Assembly (NCBI GenBank): GCA_026399515.1
Contig: JAPLQT010000051.1
Span: 4,596 to 68,595 of the forward strand
Length of the DNA stretch: 64,000 nucleotides
Direction: 5' to 3'
From: Pseudomonadota bacterium
GTDB lineage: Bacteria; Pseudomonadota; Gammaproteobacteria; Burkholderiales; Rhodocyclaceae
In this document: in pieces, positions 61,909 through 64,000 of the stretch
Layout: every line of letters begins with the position of its first letter
How positions within the stretch are numbered: position 1 is the stretch's first letter
Made by a program: the position numbers and the translations under genes
Notes under the pieces: generated by a model
Seen by the model: only the letters and a program-made list of their open reading frames with translations
What the model was told of the DNA's origin: nothing
Databases searched by the model: none

Positions 61909-62118
61909 TCACTCCTTGCTACGCATGCGTTCGCGCTGTTGGTCGGATGTTTCCAACTCGGACCGAGGGTCTTGGTGTTGCAAGGCTAGCTGCCGCAAGA
62001 AATATCGCCTCTGGGCGGGGATCAAGACTTCACATTGAGGGGCCAGGGAAAACATCTGTTTCAAGTAGTGATCCGTCAAGTCACCGCTGGTCGCATCCTG
62101 TTTGCTGTGCGTGTTCAT
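61909..62118 (-). CDS. Small hypothetical protein
   Basis: 69 residues from the ATG at 62118 (AGGGG upstream); a longer frame to 62349 lacks support. Hydrophilic, Gln/Arg/Glu-rich: DLTDHYLKQMFSLAPQC and RRYFLRQLALQHQDPRSELE. No signal peptide or membrane segment. The TGA overlaps the ATG of the next gene (TGATG), so the two are translationally coupled; a chaperone or regulator of the secreted partner is only a guess. Confidence 0.5.
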   Translation of the reverse strand: MNTHSKQDATSGDLTDHYLKQMFSLAPQCEVLIPAQRRYFLRQLALQHQDPRSELETSDQQRERMRSKE

Positions 62119-62226
62119 GATGACCCCTGGAGTAATTCGGCAAACCGCCCAATTGCGACATGCCGGTATGTGAACAATGACAATAGATGAACACGGTGTC
62201 GGTGCGCTACTACACTTAGAGCGTAT

Positions 62227-62245
62227 GTGTGGCAACGAACAGATC
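62227..62245 (+). promoter_or_regulatory. Palindrome copy, upstream of P-type ATPase gene
   Basis: GTGTGGCAACGAACAGATC, with an imperfect left arm; 153 bp before the GTG at 62399. Confidence 0.4.
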
Positions 62246-62398
62246 AGGACGCGTGGCATGAAAGAATGTGAATTGTTATCGTTAAGACGTACAGCCATGC
62301 CGATCGCTTCAAATCCTCCGTCGTTGGCGGCGTGATCATGTCTGAACAAGAGCCCTAAAGAGCCGTCAGGCGCGCTTCATTCGGTAAGGAACCCTCCC

Positions 62399-64000
62399 GT
62401 GCATATTCATGGCCTAAGTGTCGAGCAGTCTCTCACCAGCCTGAAAACCTCGGCTGCCGGTCTGGCCGCGGATGAAGCGGCGCGGCGTCTGACGGAGTTC
62501 GGGCCGAACCATGTCGAGGAAGTCGAGCACGAACACCTGCTGCTCAGCTTTGTCCGCGAATTCACCCACTTTTTCGCCATCATCCTGTGGGCAGGCGCTG
62601 CGCTGGCTTTTCTCGCCGAATATTTCCAGCCGGGCCAGGGCATGGTGCGCCTGGGTGTGGCGATAGTCGGTGTCATCATCGTCAATGGCATCTTTTCCTT
62701 CTGGCAGGAATACAAGGCCGAGCAGGCCGTGGCGGCGCTGCGTCAGTTATTGCCGCAGCGGGTTCAGGCGCTGCGTGGCGGCCTGATCGTGGAGATGCTT
62801 GCGACCGAACTGGTACCCGGCGATATCGTGTTGCTCGAAGAAGGCGCCATCGTCCCGGCCGACTGCCGCCTGGTCGAAGCCTTCGGCGTGCGCGTGAATA
62901 CGGCGACTGTCACCGGCGAGTCCCAACCCATGGCGCGCAATAACCGAAGATTCGCCGCCCTATGCCAGGAACGTGGTGCTGGCCGGGACATCGCTGGTGT
63001 CGGGACAGGCGCGCGCGGTGGTATACGCCACCGGTATGCATACCGAGTTCGGCAGGATCGCCCATCTGACGCAAACGGCGGGCGCCGCCTCGTCGCCGCT
63101 GCAGCGCGAAATTGCACGCCTTTCCCGCATCGTGGCGGCGCTCGCCACCGGCATGGGCGTGGCGCTGTTCTTCGTTGGCCAGGCGATGGGGCTTCCCACC
63201 TGGGAGAACCTGTTGTTTGCCATCGGCATTATCGTCGCCAACGTACCGGAAGGCTTGCTGCCGACCGTGACGCTCTCCCTGGCCATGGCGACCAAGCGCA
63301 TGGCCAGGCGCAACGCTCTCGTGCGTCACCTGCCTGCCGTCGAGGCGCTGGGTTCGACCACGACGATCTGTTGCGACAAGACCGGCACGTTGACGCAGAA
63401 CCGCATGTCGGTGCAACGCCTATGGCTGGGCGACGGCTTTGTCGAGTTCGGCGATCTGGCGGCACAAGCGCACCTGACCCAGGCTCACCGCGAGTTGTTC
63501 GTCAACGCCGCGCTGTGTCACAACCTGAAGAGCATTGACGAGCACGGGCAGGGAAAACTGCTGGGCGATCCGATGGAAGTGGCGCTAGCCGGCATGGGAC
63601 GGCAGGTGGCCGGCGAGCTTGCCGACTATAAGCGGATCGACGAGCTTCCTTTCGACACCGACCGCAAGCGCATGTCGGTGCTGTGCGACACGCCGAATGG
63701 CCGCATGCTCTACTGCAAGGGCGCGCCGGAAACCGTGCTGGCCGCCTGCGACTTCGTCCGGTTCGACGGCGGAAAAGATAGCGACTCAAGCGCGCAACCC
63801 GCACCGCTCGATGCCACGGCGAAAACACGCCTGCTGGCCGCGCAGCAGGAGATGGCCGAGGCCGGCCTGCGCGTGCTGGCCTTTGCCCATTGCCCGGTCA
63901 AGGACGGCATGCCGAGCGAGGAGCACGGCATGATCCTGACCGGCCTGGTCGGGCTGGGAGAGCCGCCCCGGGCGGAAGTGCCGGATGCCATCGCGCGCTG
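62399..64000 (+). CDS. P2-type cation-transporting ATPase, frameshifted, runs off window end
   Basis: GTG start with AAGGA upstream. The first ~183 residues fit a P2-type ATPase: N-terminal cation_ATPase_N (FGPNHVEE), TM1-2 and the actuator TGES loop (TATVTGESQPMARN). After MARNN (near 62945) the family continues in another frame: EDSPPYARNVVLAGTSLVSG, then ANVPEGLLPTVTLSLAMATKRMA (TM4 PEGL) and CDKTGTLTQN with the phosphorylated Asp codon at 63375. Dropping one C from AACC at 62942-62945 restores a single frame. The gene is cut by the window end after the nucleotide-binding domain begins. PEGL suggests a Na+/K+-, Ca2+- or Mg2+-like P2 pump. Confidence 0.8.

Noticed and set aside
1-64000. CRISPR arrays, tRNA or rRNA genes, insertion sequences, prophage
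   Set aside because: No regularly spaced direct repeats, cloverleaf sequence with CCA end, transposase or phage structural gene was found by reading; this is by eye, so a short tRNA could be missed.

Overview
The window looks like a chromosomal segment of a GC-rich Gram-negative betaproteobacterium, possibly near the Nitrosomonadales (Gallionellaceae/Sulfuricellaceae type). This placement is inferred from gene content: Csu-type pili, CsbD/BON/DUF883/DUF1003 stress proteins, non-classical Crp regulators in pairs and many PAS hybrid kinases. No rRNA, tRNA, CRISPR array, integrase or intact insertion sequence was seen.

Layout. 1-6.5 kb: the end of a TIGR02444 protein, a FecR-TPR-outer-membrane-barrel protein and a DUF3494 (ice-binding type) secreted protein. 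6.7-13.7 kb (minus strand): a signalling block of a REC-HPt protein, a PAS hybrid kinase split by a sequencing-adapter remnant at 9449-9465, a second PAS hybrid kinase and a Crp-type regulator. 14-25 kb: metabolic and redox genes (MddA-like methyltransferase, persulfide-dioxygenase fragment, APH-type kinase plus HAD phosphatase, an FNR-like Fe-S regulator, DUF2789, fatty-acid hydroxylase, RibD-C reductase, peroxiredoxin-glutaredoxin fusion, lipoamide-dehydrogenase-like flavoprotein, VIT transporter, fumarase C). 25-31 kb: HlyIII, phosphatidylserine decarboxylase, LapA-like protein coupled to a PAS-GGDEF cyclase, an OmpV/MipA-like porin and a YihY protein. 31.7-38.2 kb: a four-gene archaic chaperone-usher pilus operon, two convergent envelope genes and a PilZ flagellar-brake protein. 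38.8-44.7 kb: a two-partner secretion pair and an L,D-transpeptidase-like protein. 45.4-48.5 kb: CbpA/CbpM, DUF883 and a divergent NRAMP-like transporter. 48.5-53 kb (minus): REC-PAS protein, CHASE3-PAS-PAS hybrid kinase and a second Crp regulator, duplicating the 10.6-13.7 kb arrangement. 53-62 kb: a cluster of envelope-stress proteins (OmpA, DUF4398, BON, glycine-zipper, AsmA, CsbD, DUF1003). 62.4 kb to the end: a P-type ATPase with an apparent frameshift.

How the genes fit together. Three themes recur: surface attachment (Csu pilus, TPS exoprotein, DUF3494 protein, FecR-TPR-barrel), c-di-GMP/PAS signalling (GGDEF and PilZ proteins, hybrid kinases sharing one nearly identical PAS module) and envelope or oxidative stress. 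The feature that most ties the window together is an imperfect 19-bp palindrome, consensus GTnCGnnnnCGMACAKAC, seen about 22 times. All copies I recorded lie between genes and most point toward the next start codon. I propose it as the operator of a global regulon. The two non-classical Crp-type regulators are candidate binders; that link is inference.
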